A stretch of DNA of 64,000 nt from Lanius collurio (lineage: Eukaryota > Chordata > Aves > Passeriformes > Laniidae): assembly GCA_020086605.1 (NCBI GenBank), contig JACBWW010000016.1, positions 22,906,019 to 22,970,018 of the forward strand, read 5' to 3'. Position numbers and translations under genes: made by a program. The notes beneath the pieces are model-generated. The model had not been told where the DNA came from, searched no databases, and saw only the letters and a program-made list of their open reading frames with translations. Shown here piece by piece: positions 48,701 to 61,485 of this stretch (positions are counted from its first letter, which is position 1; every line of letters begins with the position of its first letter).

Positions 48701-50096
48701 TTTCTTGCTGTGGCCATGAAAATCAAAACCTGCCAACATGATGTTTTAGTGTTTTAGCTCAGATCTAAGGTTGGTTTTCTTACCAAAACTTAGAGTTTTG
48801 CCAGTCAATTCATTTGGGAAGACTTGTCCTTCCCAGCTCCTTTTCCATTCTGTGTTAAAAATTCAACCCAAACTCCTCTGTTTCTCCTTGTTCTGTAAGC
48901 AGTTTGCATTTATAAATCCACAGGGTCTGTTCAGTGCAGCCAAACCCTGCCAGAGGGCTCCAATCTGCTGGAATTGTGTGGATGGGCAGGGGTGGGGGTG
49001 TCCCATCCACAGTGGTTCCATGGGCCTGTGTGTGTGCTGTGGTGTTCCACAGAGGGAGCTGTGTGGGACAGCAGGCCCCTGTTTAAAACATGTTCTTTGG
49101 AGCATTTTTCAGGGTGTGGCATTAGTTCAGAGCTTCAGTCTAATTAGAAAAAGACATATTTGGTTCTGATGATAATTTGTTATGATTTGGTGTTTCCCAT
49201 ATTTGGGAAAACTTGATGCATTATTGTTTTTCTCTTTATGTCTAAATTTTTCCTAAAGTGATGAAATGCTTTTTATTTCAAATACTTCGTCTTTATTTTT
49301 CCTTTTAACGAGAGTTTTGAACTGATTTAGGGAAAATGTTTATTTTTTCCCAGTATTTTCTTCAGCCTAGAATTTATTTATTCACCCAGTTTTTGTCAAA
49401 GGTCCTAATTAGATTTCTGTGTCTGGCTTTTAAGTCCTTGGAAATTGGAATTCCTTATATCAACATTGTCCTTGCTGTAGTTACAGATCATGTGCTTTTT
49501 CTGTTTTCAAACCAGACACTGAGTTGTGATTGTGTGATCTAGTCTTAAAATATTAAGAAGAAGAAAAAAAAGGGTGGGGGTGTCAGAGTCATTTTAAGAG
49601 TAGTCCTGAAAGAATCTCTGCATTTATTTACTGTATTTATTTAGAGGGATATAAATAGTTAACTAGTGTCTTGTTTTCCTCCAGAATATGTAATGTTAAT
49701 TATTCCCTTGTAGCAAAGAGCAACCAACTCACCTTTACAGCCAGTGGGATGTGAATGACCATCACCTGTCCTCTGGTTGTAAAAACATGGCCACTCCAGT
49801 AGAACAGGATGGAAGGAAATGTAAAGCATTTAAAATACACATTTCTGTCCTGATGAGAAAGTGGAAGTTCAGACAGTCCACGTAATTATCCCATCTTCTG
49901 CTCAGTGTCACATAAGAGAATGTTGCTTCTTGCTGTAAACCCCCAAAACATGGCATACAAGTCCCAGAGAGTTTTCCAGGTCTGTGGAAAGGCTCTTCTG
50001 TTCTTGTTTGGCTTTACTTTGTTTGCAGTATCAGTGTCTATGAGCTCTAATTTGATTTGCAGATAGGAAGTAAAAATAGCTTCTCTTTTTCTGTTC

Positions 50097-50220
50097 CAGG
50101 CCAGGTTGGATGGGGCTTGGAGCAACCTGGGCTGATGGAAGGTGTCCCTGCCCATGGCAGGGAGTTGGAACAAGATGACCTTTAAGGCCCCTTCCAACCC
50201 AGCCCACTCTGTGATTCATA
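50097..50220 (+). mobile_element. CR1: CR1 retroposon 3' tail
   Basis: The blocks GGCCAGGTTGGATGGGGCTT, GGAGCAACCTGGGCTGATGG, AAGGTGTCCCTGCCCATGGC, CCCCTTCCAACCC and CTCTGTGATTCATA identify a CR1 tail of about 120 bp. It lies about 1.1 kb upstream of coding exon 5. Confidence 0.92.
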
Positions 50221-51330
50221 TTTCAGTCCCTGGGTAGTTGACTTGGAGGAAAGGGAAGATTCCCTTTTACTCTAAAAAGTATTTTTTGTAGAGAGAAATT
50301 GAATTTGGTTTTCACTTAGGTAAAACTGCAAGAAAATGTCAAAAGCTTCAGTAAAATTGAGTTTGCTTTGAAGATACACGTTCAAATTGTACCATCCTAA
50401 TAAAGAGAATATGTCTGTGTAAGCTCACCTTGGCTAAACATGAGTCACAAATAAGCTGTCTTGTAAAACATCAAAGAAAATCCACCTCTGAGCAGGGTTT
50501 CTCTTGGAGAACAGTTAGGATGTTGTGTTTCCCTGAGATGCATCTGAGCTGCCTTGCTGGTACTGTGGTGTTCCCAGGACTAGCCAGAGCTGCACTTTGC
50601 AGTGGTATTTAGCATTTTTAGTACCTTTTAGTTGGCTGACTTTGCTTCAAGCACAGTTTAAACCTGATCTTTTGAGATGATTCTTGGTGTTCAGACAGAA
50701 AACAGTCTGTGTAACACCAAATCATCAGGAGCACTGCTCATATTTTGGGGAGGAGTGAGGTTGGGGATGTTGATAAAAACCATTCTGTGTGTTAGGACAG
50801 GCTTTCCTGTGCCTGCTCTGCCCCTGCCTGTGCCCTGTGGTGCTGTCCTGGCACAGCAGAGTTTAACATCAGCTTCTCTGGAAGGAGACTTGTGCATGTG
50901 ACCCCATCACCCAGATCTCCTGGAAACTGTAATTCAGCTGTAACAGAAGTAATAATGCAAGGTTTTCCTGAGGATAAACTGTGTGCAAAGCAGCCATTTA
51001 GGCTGGCAAAGCAGCACTCTGAGAGCTGTTGTGTTCCTGCCCTGCTCTCCCCCAGGCACATGCACAGCCTGTTATTTGACTGATTTATGCAGTGAAGTGG
51101 CCAGACCAGGAGTTGTTTCAGCAGAGAAGAATCTTAAACACAAGGTCCTTTTAAGGTCCTCAAGACAGGCACTCCAAACAGTAACCAGATTTTTTTTAAT
51201 GTGAGCATTCTGCTGGAGTTTTTGACCAGTGGAGAGGAGATCCTTTTGCAGGAGCTTGTTTCTAGTCACAGGTTTAAACCCATTATGTGTTCATTTGCCT
51301 GACTCTGTGCCTATATTGTCTCTTTTCTAG

Positions 51331-51446
51331 GTCCCTCTGTACTGTAGTGTGCAAGTGGACATACTCATCAGATAGAGGTTGGGATGACAGTTTCTGGAAA
51401 ATGATTGGTTTGGAAGATTTGGTGAAGGATAAGTATGAAAAAATAG
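51331..51446 (+). CDS. FGGY: FGGY coding exon 5 (rest of residue 184 to 222, part of 223)
   Basis: The exon of 116 nt completes Arg184 and encodes [20 protein letters not shown] followed by [18 protein letters not shown], then the first base of codon 223, which is Gly with any G-starting join. The acceptor is TCTCTTTTCTAG and the donor is AAATAG|GTATAT (GT at 51447), phase 1. The [21 protein letters not shown] run is nearly identical to human FGGY as I know it. It is the last FGGY exon I can recognise in the window. The next segment, which should begin the linker to the large lobe, is missing. Confidence 0.96.
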
Positions 51447-51462
51447 GTATATCAGGGGGATT

Positions 51463-51547
51463 TTTAATATACATACATATATTCATATTAGTAAAAAGCT
51501 TCATGTGTATATATAAAAGATAAAAAAATATATATATAGAGAGAGAA
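51463..51547. repeat. A/T-rich and GA simple tract
   Basis: Imperfect ATACATAC and TATATA units end in a short GAGAGAGA run directly before a CR1 tail. The tract starts only about 16 bp past the exon 5 donor. Confidence 0.65.
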
Positions 51548-51656
51548 ATGGGGCTTGAAGCAACCTGGTCTAATGTAAGGTGTCCCTGCCCATGCCAGGG
51601 GGGTGGAAGGAGATGAGCTTTAAGGTCTCTCCCAACCCATTGTCTGATTCTATGAA
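51548..51656 (+). mobile_element. CR1: CR1 retroposon 3' tail
   Basis: GGGGCTTGAAGCAACCTGGT, AAGGTGTCCCTGCCCATGCC, GAGATGAGCTTTAAGGTCTC, CCCAACCC and GATTCTATGAAT identify a short CR1 tail. It sits only about 100 bp downstream of the coding exon 5 donor, in the same orientation as the gene, and appears to have inserted next to a simple A/T and GA tract. Confidence 0.9.
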
Positions 51657-51827
51657 TACAAGATAAATACAAATAAAAAGATATTTTGCTGTATTATTGT
51701 GAATGTCAGCAGCTTCAAATAGGTTGCTGAGATGGCTGGATGCCCAGAGGGAACAGACTTCTGAAGTGCATCCTTTACTTTGCATTGTTGTGAGAAACTG
51801 TGTTTAAATTTTTCATCTCCTACCTTG

Positions 51828-51852
51828 CAGAAAGGCCTGGAAGGCCTTTCTG
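51828..51852. repeat. 11-bp perfect inverted repeat
   Basis: CAGAAAGGCCT at 51828-51838 and its reverse complement AGGCCTTTCTG at 51842-51852 are separated by GGA. The hairpin is small. No function is evident. Confidence 0.85.
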
Positions 51853-52152
51853 TGCTGCTCAGCCTCAACAAGAGAGGAGTAAAAAGGAGCCCCAGCAACT
51901 GATGGCATGAAGGACACACTCAATATGGGTATATTGGATGGCAGGCTACAAAGAAAAGCTACAATATAGTAATTTATAGCTGTTACTGATAGCATGATTT
52001 GTGAGCTGTGCCAATCTCCCTTACAGTCATTTTCAAAAAAAAAGTGCTACTTCTGCTTGTTGTTATCTTTATACATTTCTTTTTTTCACTCTCTGAGCCC
52101 AAGTTTAATTAGAATTGTAGCCTTTCTAATAGCAGTTCCTATAGCAGATATT

Positions 52153-52239
52153 CATTAAAAGTCCATAACATTAATATACCAGAAAATTTCCAGGATAACT
52201 TTATTAGACTTTCCCTGTTAAGTTAATGGACTTTTAATG
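52153..52239. repeat. 14-bp inverted repeat in an A+T-rich block
   Basis: CATTAAAAGTCCAT at 52153-52166 is exactly reverse-complemented by ATGGACTTTTAATG at 52226-52239, with a 59-bp loop. The block from about 52100 to 52340 is A+T-rich and rich in TTAAT-type motifs. It may be a conserved non-coding element or an old DNA-transposon end pair; the sequence alone does not decide. Confidence 0.7.
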
Positions 52240-52338
52240 GATGTCCTAAGCAGACATGTCATTAACGAGAATATTACCAGACATGAATTAAAATATGCTC
52301 ATTCATCAAAGTTAATTATCTGAAATTTCCTTTGATTT

Positions 52339-52350
52339 TTTTTTTTTTAA
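52339..52350. repeat. Poly-T run
   Basis: About 12 T bases in a row in an A+T-rich segment. It is low complexity and nothing more is seen. Confidence 0.8.
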
Positions 52351-54715
52351 TGTCAAGCACTTTGAACAAGTTTGTACAGCAGTTTAAATGCAGCAACATG
52401 AAATGGAAATGGTGGAGGAAGAATTGTAGTGAAAAGAAAAGTAATGAGAACTATAAACTTTTTTGATCATCACATAATCTGCTGTCAGTCATTTTTGGGT
52501 TATCAGAAAATTGTACTTGAAAGCTTCTTTGAATAGATTTCAGCTTTTCCCCTGCAAATGAAACTGCTTATGCAGAGGTACAAAACCTACCAGGAGAATG
52601 AGGCTTTCAGCTTCCTGAGGTTTTGGGTTGAATACAGTTCTTACAACATCTGTCACATGTGGCTTTTAGCAAATCTTTAACAAGTTAAAATAAGACTTGC
52701 AATAAATACATGTTTTTACCAGAAAATTGAACATCTTGCCAGCTGGTGGTCTCGTGGAAGGGTATTTTAAAAATAAATTATTTATGAAGTGTAAGCTAAG
52801 GCCTGAATACAATATTTATGCAATGCACTTCAAGGACAGTGCAAAGCAATTTGCCATTTTAAGTAACAACGTGCATGCTTTAAATGATAAAGTAGCCATT
52901 AATAAAAGGGGCCTTTTGTTGTGATGGGAGCCTCAGAACAGTGGCCTATATATGGCTGAACATTCATTAAGAGAGAGGTCATCAATTCCCAGTATCAGGC
53001 TTCCATGTTTGTTAAAGCACAACGTTTACAAAATAAATCAGTAAGTTATCTTCTGCTGATGTGTTTCTTGCAAGGCAAAAGTGTTTCTGTGAGTTACTGG
53101 TGAAAGTGTCCAGTTCATGGAAAACTGTGGGTTGTTTTTCACTTTTTTTAAGAAATGAACCACAGAATCCCGGGGTGGCTCTTGGCTGGAGCTGGACAAG
53201 CACAGTCTGACCTCCAGAACTGCACCAAACCATAAGCCAGAACTTGTAGCTTGTGCTCACCTTGAGAAATCCTTTGGGTTTAGATTCTGGGGCTGATTCC
53301 CTCAGGTGAATCCAGAGCATAAGACAATTTCTATGTGCATAATAATGCTGAAACCTGGCCACAGGGAGAATATGAGCTTATTTCCCTGACCATTTGTCTA
53401 ACTTTGCCTTTTTTAAAGGAAGGAGTTGCTTGTGTTAAATTTAGCAGTGTGATAACAACACAAAAAGCAGGAGAGTGTCCTTCATTCCTGTGTCTGTGCA
53501 GAGGGAGTGGGGAGCTCACTGCACCAAGGTGGATCCCAGATAGCCCCCACTCCATTCCTTTGAGTGTCTCTCCCACCCTGCACCTCTTGGAGTCTCTTGA
53601 AGGGTGTAGCTTCAGGAGGAGACAAAACAAAGCACTTCAGCCTGCCCAGGAACTGCTCCGTGGTGGTGTGTCCTGGGGAAGTGCTTTGCTTTCTGCCACC
53701 CTGAGTCTTATCAGTGTCCCTGAATGTGGGGAAATGGGAACATTGTTCCAATCAGAGTTGGGGGATTTGCTTTTTTAAATGAGTGTTTAGTGCTGCTGGA
53801 CTCGGGGAGGAGCACTCTGAACCAGCTCAGCTTTCCTCAAATTAATCAGGATAGGGTAGATCCACCCACCAGGGAGGTGAGATTCAGCCCCTGAGCAAAC
53901 TGCAGCTGAATGGTCCTGGTTAGTGGGAGATTCCTTCCTCCACATCTCATGGTGTCAGCATCAGTGGCAAGGCACAATCCCTGCCAGGAGCCCAAAAATA
54001 CCCCAAGATCACACCTTGTACCCACTCAGCTTGAGCTGTATTTACAGCATTGCTTCAGGGGGCTGCCCACAGGGCACAGCCTCAGCTGCTGGGACTGCAC
54101 CCCGTTATCCCCAGGGAAGGACCTCCCTGGGCAGTGGGAGCTTCCAGCAGGAGCATCAGAGCCTGCCCTGGCTGCCAGGGAAGGATGGGAAGCAGGGCTC
54201 TGAGCTGCCCTGCAGATTAAGGAGCTTGAGCTTCAGATAAGCCAGGTAGGAGGAGGTTGAAGGGAGGTTGTCCATGCTCAAAAACCTCCTCCCGAAATGA
54301 AAACAAAACCAAAAACCTGACCGGGCTGAAGTAATTCTGGTGGAATTTCCTCTTCTGTTCTCAAGCTTCTCTAAGTCGCTGTCTGTCTGCTCAAGGTTTG
54401 TTTAGCTCCAAGACAAGGATGTATTTTAGTGCCTGCACATTCCCCTTGTAAAGAGAGATAATGGCCTTTTTCTCACATATCTCTCCTAAAAGATTAGCTC
54501 TGAATCATCATTTCTTTTAACCAAAGCAAAATGGCACGAGATAAAATTAGCAAAATTTCTTACTGTAACAAAAGTAAATACAAAGTTTACCAGTTTGCAA
54601 TATGCAGGAAGGTTATGTTTGTTCTGTTTGGGTTTGTTTTGGTTTTTTTTTCAATCTCTACTGAAATCATCACTGTTTCTAATCAGAGGGAACCACAGAT
54701 GAATAGTTACAAATG

Positions 54716-54733
54716 GGTTTGTTTGTTTGTTTG
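54716..54733. repeat. (TTTG)n short tandem repeat
   Basis: About four TTTG units in a row, preceded about 80 bp earlier by a related G/T-rich run (GGGTTTGTTTTGGTTTTTTT). This kind of low-complexity sequence is frequent in bird introns. Confidence 0.75.
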
Positions 54734-55876
54734 GAGGTGGCTTTAACTTTCATGCCACTGGAAATACTTACACAAATTACCTGAGAACAACTCCTTTAAT
54801 GTACTTATTTCTTTATTCTGGTAAATACGCTTTTAGACATCACTTTTAAAACTTCTTGCCCTTTAAAAATACATTTACTGTAATCAGAGTGCTGTGGTTC
54901 CAGGGAGTACACTCCTCTTGGTTTCAGTTTAACTTAACATATGACCTTGTTGATAAGGAAGACCCTCACATCTGACCTTTAGGATCTTCCACAAACCTTT
55001 CCCACATCAGGCCGTGGGTTCACATCTGAAAACGCCCAGGCCTTTGACATTTTCTGTTTCTCAGAGCAGACCAACCTTTCAGGGAATCCACATAACAAGT
55101 TGTTTGTGGTCCCTTCTGTACATCATGAATTTACTGATCAGGCTTGTGAAGGTAAAGAGTCTTATCTGGAGATACTGAAAAATTTATTGATCCCATTAAT
55201 TTGCTCACCAAGAGAGTGGAAGATGACTGGTATTCAAACCACTGGGAAAGTGTTGTGTATTACAGGCATTAGCATTTATCTGCTGTGGTAAAAGCACATC
55301 TCTTTGTGGTGTTGTAAAACCTAGAAAGACATTAACAATTCCGTTAAAATTTCATGTACTATGGACCTCGTAGGGTACTGGAGTGTATGTTCCATTTGGA
55401 GGAAAATGCCTGATAAATTTCCACCACAGCTTTCTACTTCAGGGCCTACTTAAGGGACCAAATAATGATTTCTTTTATTGAATGGTAATATTTCATACCA
55501 GGTCTTTTTTGGGTTGAAGATGGTGGCTTTGTGTGAGAGAGCGTTGTGGGTACTTCAGAACAGGTTCTCCTGATTGTAAAGGTTTTGTAGCTTTCATAAA
55601 GGGCAGTTTTTCACCTTCTCTCATCTGTGCTGGAGCAGCAAACTGCTATTAATGCAGTAGCTGTAGTTTTGCTTAATTTGCTTTAGTGCACAACTGGCAG
55701 AATTCTTTCCTGTGTGATTTTCGTTTTGGGGGTGATGGTGGCTTAAGGAAGAGCAGTCTTTGCTCCTTATGCATCTCTTTACTTAAATCTTGGACCTTTT
55801 CCCACTCATTCTTCTTACCCATCTTCTAGAAGAATGCTTCCCATTTTCCACAGATTTCCCCTATCCTCCTCCAGTA

Positions 55877-55917
55877 AAATTTCTTCTTATTTTTATTTTT
55901 TTTCTTTTTAATTTTGG
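55877..55917. repeat. T-rich low-complexity stretch
   Basis: About 41 bases, nearly all T with a few A and C, give a long pyrimidine tract. No convincing downstream exon follows it. Confidence 0.7.
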
Positions 55918-57112
55918 TACTGTGTTTTGAGCTATGAAGGGCTTCATTTGACTCTAACGTGCATTTCTGGTCTTTACTCCCCTCCATCAGTTCACCAGTG
56001 CCACCCTCTCTGTTCCAGCACTCTGCCTGTGCTTTAGGGTACGGCCCCAGGACTTTGCAACCCCATTTTTAACTCTCTCCTTAATTCCAGGACTTTGGGG
56101 ACTGCAAGCTCCATGTTTTCATGGACCTGGGCACTTGCATGTGCCATTTTGGAATGTCCTGAAAACATGGATCTGTGTAATTAGAAGACTTTTCTACTGC
56201 TCTTTCATTTAAATATTTATAAATAAATTGATAACACAGAAAACATGTTACTCATATAAATTGTTGCATTCTTGAATGTGCCACTGAGTCCTTCCATATA
56301 TAAAGCTAATAAAGGCATTGAATATCTCCCTTTTTACACTTCAAATAGAGTCTCCTTAGGTTCTGTGTTTTGTCAGTAGTTAGCTCTACTACTCGGATGT
56401 TCTCTTTATTTATATTTAAGCTGAAAATGGGAGATTCAGGTGGGAGAATATGGTCAATATTAATGCTACAGCAGCTCTGAAGGGACTGGTCAATCCATTT
56501 GTTCTGCCAGTTTTCCCTGTCTCTTCCAAGGCCTTTGATGCCAGATGCTCTGGACCATGTGAGGGATTTCCTTGAAGGCTGAGAGAAAGGCATGATGATT
56601 TTAATATTTTTTTTCAGATCAGCTTGTAGCTGCCAGTTTTTCATAAAGCTGGATTGCAGCAACGAGCTTTAAACACTGTACTTTGCAAGTGGTAGAGGAT
56701 AGTAAGTAAAGGGATTCTCTAAAGTATGGGATGCCTTTATCTGTCTTTCCCTGGTCTTTTGCTATCCCCAATAAATTATAACAGACTGCAATTTGAAACA
56801 AAATTAAAAGGATGAATCAGAGGATATTTACACTTACATGCTGTCAAAATCCATGGAATTTACAAGTGAATAGTGTTCCAAATATGCTAACATTTTTCTG
56901 GCTTCCTGTCATTTCAGTCTGTCCAAGAGCTGTAGCAACTGCAAAGGAGCTGAAACTGGCACAGTGCAAAGAGGTTTTTGGGTGTCTCCTTCCTGAGAGC
57001 TCGAGGCATTATTTCAGAATCCATGATTCAGCAGGAGGAAGTGGGGCTTTTCCTCAGAAAAGCTCCACACTCCTGTGATTTCTCTTTTATTTTATACTTT
57101 TTCCATCTTGAG

Positions 57113-57620
57113 ATCACTGAATCACAGGAATCACTGGGATTAGAAGTGCCATCTTGAAATGACCAGTGCAGGGTCACCTACAGAAGGTTGTTCAGGGCTG
57201 TGTCCAGTTGAGTTTTAGGTATTTCCAAAGGTGGAGATTGGAACAGGCAGCCCAGGCAGATTTTGCAGTGTCCTGACCACTTTTCTCCAATGAAAGCATC
57301 ATTTATTTGGTTTAAATGTGATTTCCTGCATTTCAGTTTGTGCTTGTCACCACTTGTACTGTGTCACTGTGAGGAGGGGTCTTCCTTGCTCATCTTTACT
57401 CCCTCCCTCCCATCAGATATTGATAAACACATGGATAAAATCTGCCTCCACCACCTCCAAGCCTTCTCCTTGCTGTCTAGACTGAGATATTCTTCCTCTT
57501 TCCAACAACTGTTCTTCCACAGGCTGAGCTGAACTCCAGTGGCTCAGATTTCTCCAGGATGTGCCCTGGGTGACATTTTCCATTCCTCTTCCACCAGGAA
57601 AGGACCCATCATTCACCCTG
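57113..57620 (-). mobile_element. CR1: Older CR1 retroposon, minus strand, longer copy
   Basis: Reading left to right gives the reverse complement of a CR1 3' region: ATCACTGAATCACAGGAATC, CAGGGTCACCTACAGAAGGT, TGTTCAGGGCTGTGTCCAGT, TTTCCAAAGGTGGAGATTGG, TTCCTGCATTTCAGTTTGTG, CTTGTCACCACTTGTACTGT, then AGATATTGATAAACACATGG, which matches the CR1 segment near TTCAGATATTTATACACATTG. Divergence is clearly higher than in the other copies, so it is an older insertion. The right-hand limit is uncertain and could reach about 57700. Confidence 0.8.
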
Positions 57621-58226
57621 CTTATCATCACCTTGAGTCCTCTGGCAGGTGCTTACTTTCCACTTCTCCTCCTCTCTGCTGCAAGAAGTGAGGAGTGCTG
57701 TGTGCTCCTCCATCCCTCATAGCTTACACTCTGCTGATTGAATAGCTTAGTACACTGCTTAATTTCTGTGGTGAACTTGCCTCTTTATGCCTTAGAATAT
57801 CTTAAACCATTCACAAACAGCCTAAATATCCCTCGACTGTGCAGCCCCACTTAAGCCAGTGCCAGCTGGTAGCTCAGCAGAAGTAGAGAAGAGAAATATT
57901 GCTCAAACCCCCTTTATGGTGTTTGGACAACTCTTGTAGAAGTTCAGATCTCTTAAAAAATAGTAATAAGGAAATATTCCACTGTCCTCTCATACAGTTC
58001 TGGTCTTAGACTCTGCCTGCCTGAGGAATCATATTTGCTTCTACTCTGTTAACACTGGGGACTTGTGAAATTTCTAGTATGAAAACTAAGAGCTTTTTCT
58101 TTGAATTTGTGGTTTTAAATTTCATAGAAACTTTGAATAGACTTAGGCCTGTTGTGATTGTTCAATATTTAAATTTCTGAGATATTACCCTCCTTTCTTA
58201 TTTTTCATACTTTCATATTTTTCGTA

Positions 58227-58251
58227 CTGAAAAAAGAAAAGAAAAAAAAAG
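58227..58251. repeat. A-rich run
   Basis: AAAAAAGAAAAGAAAAAAAAAGG-type purine stretch. It is simple sequence and no element is recognised upstream of it. Confidence 0.7.
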
Positions 58252-61200
58252 GTGTTTCTCAGAATGGTTCTGGGTCATTGCTTCTTTTCACCTGACTCTT
58301 CTTCTCCCTGGTCTCAATTTGTTATTCATCTTCGTTTTTTTTGGCTTCAGCCTCCTGCTGAGAAAACTTTTAGAACAGTGCTGTCTGCTTTGATGAGTCA
58401 GGATTCACAAAATCAGTAGGACTAGTTCAAACAGTTTGCTGGCTTCCTCCAAGTCAGAGGCTGTTGGACTCCTTAAAATTAATGTTTAAGTAGTTTAAAG
58501 TGTATCATAGAACCAATCTTGATTTTATAATTTCCTGTGATGGAGAGCCCACTTCAGACTTAAAGGTTGTTGATTGTTAGCTGCTGTCATGTCTCAAAAT
58601 TAATGCATTAATTAAAGAACACACTTGTTTTTTCATCTGATTTCACTTCCTACTCCTGCCTGGCAGACCGTAGGGACACGCTTGACCAGCACAGACTGAA
58701 ATTTCCTATGATCAAGGAAAACACTGAGCTGCTTGAGGTTTTCCCTCAAAACTCTTGGGTGAGCTGTCCTACTTCTCAACCCTTGTAATTGTTTTTCTGG
58801 CTCATTTCTGAACCATTTACAGCATCAGTATCTTCTCAATATGGATATTAGACCTGAATAGTGTATGAACGTGGTGGGCTGAAGCTTTGGCTGAAAGATT
58901 TAAAGTGTCCTTTTAGTAACTGATGAGATTATTTTTGGTCTGTCATTTATTTCAGTTCTGAAAAAGGAGTAATTATTTCTTCGAAGAGGAGCTGTTATCA
59001 TGTGAGTTGTTAAGAAACATCCTGTAAAAAAAAATCAGTTAAGAAATAATCCATGTTTAATACAGGCTAAATTGCCTTTATAGCCATAGCAATGTACTGA
59101 ACCAAAGCAGAACAACTCTGAAAGTAGAGCAATATTCTTGCCATCTGCACTGATTTTTGTATCTAGAGAGACTTTGAGGAATATTGGGCTGTAAAGTGCC
59201 AGAAATGTCAATTATTAGCCTAGGGAAATTATTGTTTGCAAGTGAAAACTTGAGCTCAGGTATCTGAGTTTGGATGTAAATAAATTCCTTCTCATTACTT
59301 AGTAAGGTATTGAGATATACAGCATTCTGTACCTTTAGTAAAACATCAAATATATTTATTTGTGCTTTATACCCAGATGCAGTTCAGAGTAGTGAATCAC
59401 ACGTGGCAGGACATGTTCATTCTGCACTGTTCCACTGCAGTCTAGCAAAGAAAACTCTGTCAGGCCCATCATAACCTGCCTCTTGATCCAGTGATGCAGA
59501 ATTTCTTTTTCCTTTTGACCTTTCACCAGGAAAGCTTATAATTTATACATGGAGAAGCTCTCATTCCTTGGGCCAAGCAGTCTTTGTAGAAGTAGGCACC
59601 CATGGTTTGCTGAGTAATTTGCTTCTCAGCTTAATGAACCAGGATCTGCCTGATTTGATTTTGCCAGTATTTAGCAGCCTAATATATCTGCCTGGAGTAT
59701 TTACACATTAGGTAGTTGAGATGTAGTTCAGCCAAAGGCTCTATGGGAGAGTGGGATGGAAGGGCCCCAAATTAGATTTGCCTCAAGCTACTGTGGCAGC
59801 TCATGTAGACAGAGGTGAATTTTGAACTGAAGAAAGCCAAAGTGATTTTGTTTAACCATTTTTCCTCACTTTTAAATAAGCTGGCGTATAATATCACAAT
59901 TTGTTTTGGTTTTCCTCAATGAAAATTCTTAAGTCTTTAACTGCTGACCAGGCAGTTTTATGGAGGTTATTTGGAGGTCAAAAAAAGCCCCAAATCTTAC
60001 TGTTTCTAACATCTTTTAACCACTGTGCATCCAGTCCTGAGAATAGTATTAGTACTATAATTTTACAGGCAGCATCATTATTCTGCTTCCTTCTGATCTT
60101 AGTGCCATTTTGGCTACTCAGCTGGGGTAAAAAGTGTAGAAAAATCAGCCACACACATCTCAGTTAAATGTGAGTATTGTCTGTAGTTGAGAGGGATATT
60201 TGGTAATGTATTGTGTGTGAGATGGGGTTGGGACAATGTATATTATTTATTGAGATTCCTTGCATATCCCAGACTTTTGGCATTGTGAGAATTACTATAA
60301 AACACAAAAAGTGGAGATTGTCTGCATGCTTTGTAATGAACATGGAGGGGGAAAATCCCTTCTATTTCTTGTTACATTTGGATGGACAGTGCTTTTTTTT
60401 TCACTAAAGTCCTATTTCCTTTGATGCCTATTCAGCACTGTTTTGTTTAATGAGATAACTTCTTCAGTGCATGTTCTCCATCACTTATTTAACAGGATAT
60501 CTGTTTTCTGTGTTGTCTTTTAAATCAGAAGGCAGTTTAATTGTTCAGTGTGGGTGGGGCTACGAAATGGGGACGGGATGTACCCTTGGGTTGTGTTTCT
60601 TTCTGAGACTGCTGGGATTTCAGCAAGGGATTGTTACATCCAAATTCAAATTTGTTTGGGTCTCAGTGAAGAGACATCTCCTTTGGATTTTCTTCCTTTC
60701 ATATCTTTATGCACCTATACAGCCAAATGTACAAAGAGCAGCCCTGTTCTGTGTGATAAGTGAAAAGCTGTGCTGGAGTCAGCTGGGCCCTGGCTGCTCT
60801 CAGCTTTTTTGTTTGAAAAGGGGCTCCATCCTAAACTACCTTGTTCTTTTAAATACTAGTGAGCCAATGCAGTGAATTTGGATCACTAAAGTTGACTGAA
60901 GATGCATTGTCTGCCTCGTGTTTTTTGTCTGGTAAATAGCTGGTTCCTGTGGGAAGCACCTAAAAAGGTAGAGGGTCTTGGGTAGCACATAAATTCTTTA
61001 AACAAAGCTTGATCACAGCAAACTCTAACATCAGTCTTCGAAGAAGGATAAAAGAGGAGGAAGAGATTCAGACAGCTTTTTCCTTTTGTAAACTTGCTGC
61101 TTTACAGGGGAAAAAATAGCTGGAAATAGCCTGTCTCGTCCCAAATGAAAGGTTGTGGATTAAGGCACTGCATTAGTGAAACAGCTGCACCAACGTGAAA

Positions 61201-61485
61201 CAGAAAGTCCTCCAGCTTCAGCCATTATGGGTTTGTTTGGTTAGGTCTAATTTTGGAAGTCATTATAGCAAGGTAAATGACTTGCACAGGAGACTACTGT
61301 AAACAAAAGACTCGATGCATTTACTTTGGCAGAAGCCTGGAAGAGTCTCGGGCCTTTCACTGCCTCCTTTCTGCAGGCCTGTCCTGCTCTCACTGCCTGC
61401 CTGTGTGCAGGCAGCTCTCCCTCCCTTCCCTCCCCTCTGACAGCTTCTTTCCCCCCTGGCAGCTCGGACTGAAGGCTGGCAGCAC

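Larger units (their letters stand above)
27044..51330 (+). other. Intron between FGGY coding exons 4 and 5
   Basis: GT-AG intron of 24287 bp in phase 2, from GTATGTT to TCTCTTTTCTAG. It contains a possible MIR relic at about 30940-31085, a (GT)n run at 32841-32857, a T/A homopolymer junction at 33974-34000, a palindromic ancient element at 38434-38512, a MIR relic at 42630-42752, and a CR1 tail at 50097-50220. Minus-strand open frames at 28098-29490 are described as a finding. The rest is ordinary A+T-rich sequence without a recognisable gene. Confidence 0.85.

Noticed and set aside
53159..53230. Possible CR1 end (CACAGAATCCCGGGGTGGCT)
   Set aside because: Only the first dozen bases resemble a reversed CR1 tail. 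The blocks that should follow are absent.
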